From contig JAADFP010000071.1 in NCBI GenBank assembly GCA_013152825.1, positions 1-5,697 of the forward strand: a DNA stretch of 5,697 nt, in the 5' to 3' direction. Position numbers and translations under genes: made by a program. Shown in pieces: positions 5,566 through 5,697 of this stretch. A model generated the notes under the pieces. The model did no database searches. It saw nothing but the letters and a program-made list of their open reading frames with translations, and had not been told where the DNA came from. Source of the DNA: Caldisericota bacterium. GTDB taxonomy: Bacteria; CAIJMQ01; JAADFP01. The number at the start of each line of letters is the position of its first letter. Position 1 is the first letter of the stretch.

Positions 5566-5608
5566 AGAAGCTTAGCAGAACATAATAAACTGGGAACTCC
5601 AGCTTCTC
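5565..5608 (-). other. Inverted repeat in the tRNA-Pro 5' leader
   Basis: GAGAAGCT (5565-5572) and AGCTTCTC (5601-5608) form a perfect 8-bp inverted repeat around a 28-nt loop. On the minus strand this would be a stem in the precursor leader, reaching the first base of the mature tRNA. It has no T-run and is not a terminator. It may shape RNase P processing or be incidental. Confidence 0.4.
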
Positions 5609-5612
5609 CCGT

Positions 5613-5641
5613 ATTATAACAAAGATAACCCTCCCTCTCTA
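5613..5641 (-). promoter_or_regulatory. Promoter of tRNA-Pro
   Basis: On the minus strand a perfect TATAAT (5613-5618) lies 17 bp downstream of TAGAGA (5636-5641), which matches 4 of 6 bases of TTGACA. The bases after the -10 box read ACGGGAG. A GC-rich discriminator of this kind is typical of stable-RNA promoters under growth-rate or stringent control. Transcription would start near 5605-5607, giving a leader of about 40 nt. Confidence 0.65.
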
Positions 5642-5665
5642 CTTGCCGGGAAGACGGTTTTTTTA

Positions 5666-5693
5666 GGCTATAAACTGTAGACGTTAGACTGGG
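5666..5693. repeat. 7-bp tandem repeat, copy 2 (four units)
   Basis: Four 7-bp units match the array at 3203-3230 unit by unit, with substitutions in the first three units and the same last unit GACTGGG. The array lies about 25 bp upstream of the tRNA promoter's -35 box and may continue past the window edge. Confidence 0.75.
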
Positions 5694-5697
5694 ATAA

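Noticed and set aside
5643..5664. Plus-strand terminator from CCG-GGAAGA-CGG followed by seven T
   Set aside because: The stem is only 3-4 bp, too weak for a confident intrinsic terminator. It would also lie beyond the tRNA promoter, far from the fusion gene stop.

Overview
The window is bacterial chromosomal DNA of intermediate GC content. It holds three housekeeping protein genes, one tRNA gene and two stretches of short interspersed repeats. The proteins are typical bacterial versions, but nothing fixes the phylum. The repeats (7-bp tandem GACTRTA-like units, a GAAA-capped ACCCGC/GCGGGT hairpin and a CCCCGATA palindrome) resemble those common in genomes of uncultivated environmental bacteria such as Omnitrophota and its relatives. 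That placement is an impression, not evidence.

Layout. Positions 1-491 (minus) carry the first 163 codons of a 2-isopropylmalate synthase (leuA), cut by the window edge. A 67-bp divergent spacer follows. A full-length DNA polymerase I gene (polA, plus, 559-3204) comes next. Positions 3205-3562 are a gene-free mosaic of repeats, hairpins and a G-quadruplex motif. At 3563-5509 (plus) one unbroken reading frame joins a Maf nucleotide pyrophosphatase to a complete RlmD/RumA-type RNA 5-methyluridine methyltransferase. Its last six codons and stop lie antisense to the 3' end of a tRNA-Pro(UGG) gene (minus, 5491-5565), which has its own promoter upstream. The window ends in a second copy of the 7-bp tandem repeat found just after polA.

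Two observations stand out. First, the polymerase and proofreading domains of Pol I keep every catalytic residue checked. Its N-terminal 5'-nuclease domain keeps the fold and the DNA-binding helix-hairpin-helix but has lost at least five metal ligands and both helical-arch basic residues, so it is probably a dead nuclease. Second, the Maf-RlmD fusion physically joins an enzyme that makes 5-methyluridine in RNA to a member of a family known to hydrolyse 5-methyl-UTP. This suggests a make-and-sanitise bifunctional protein.

The genes do not form an obvious operon. leuA and polA are divergent, polA and the fusion gene are separated by 358 bp of repeats, and the tRNA converges on the fusion gene. 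I found no mobile element with a transposase, no CRISPR array and no defence or secondary-metabolite system.
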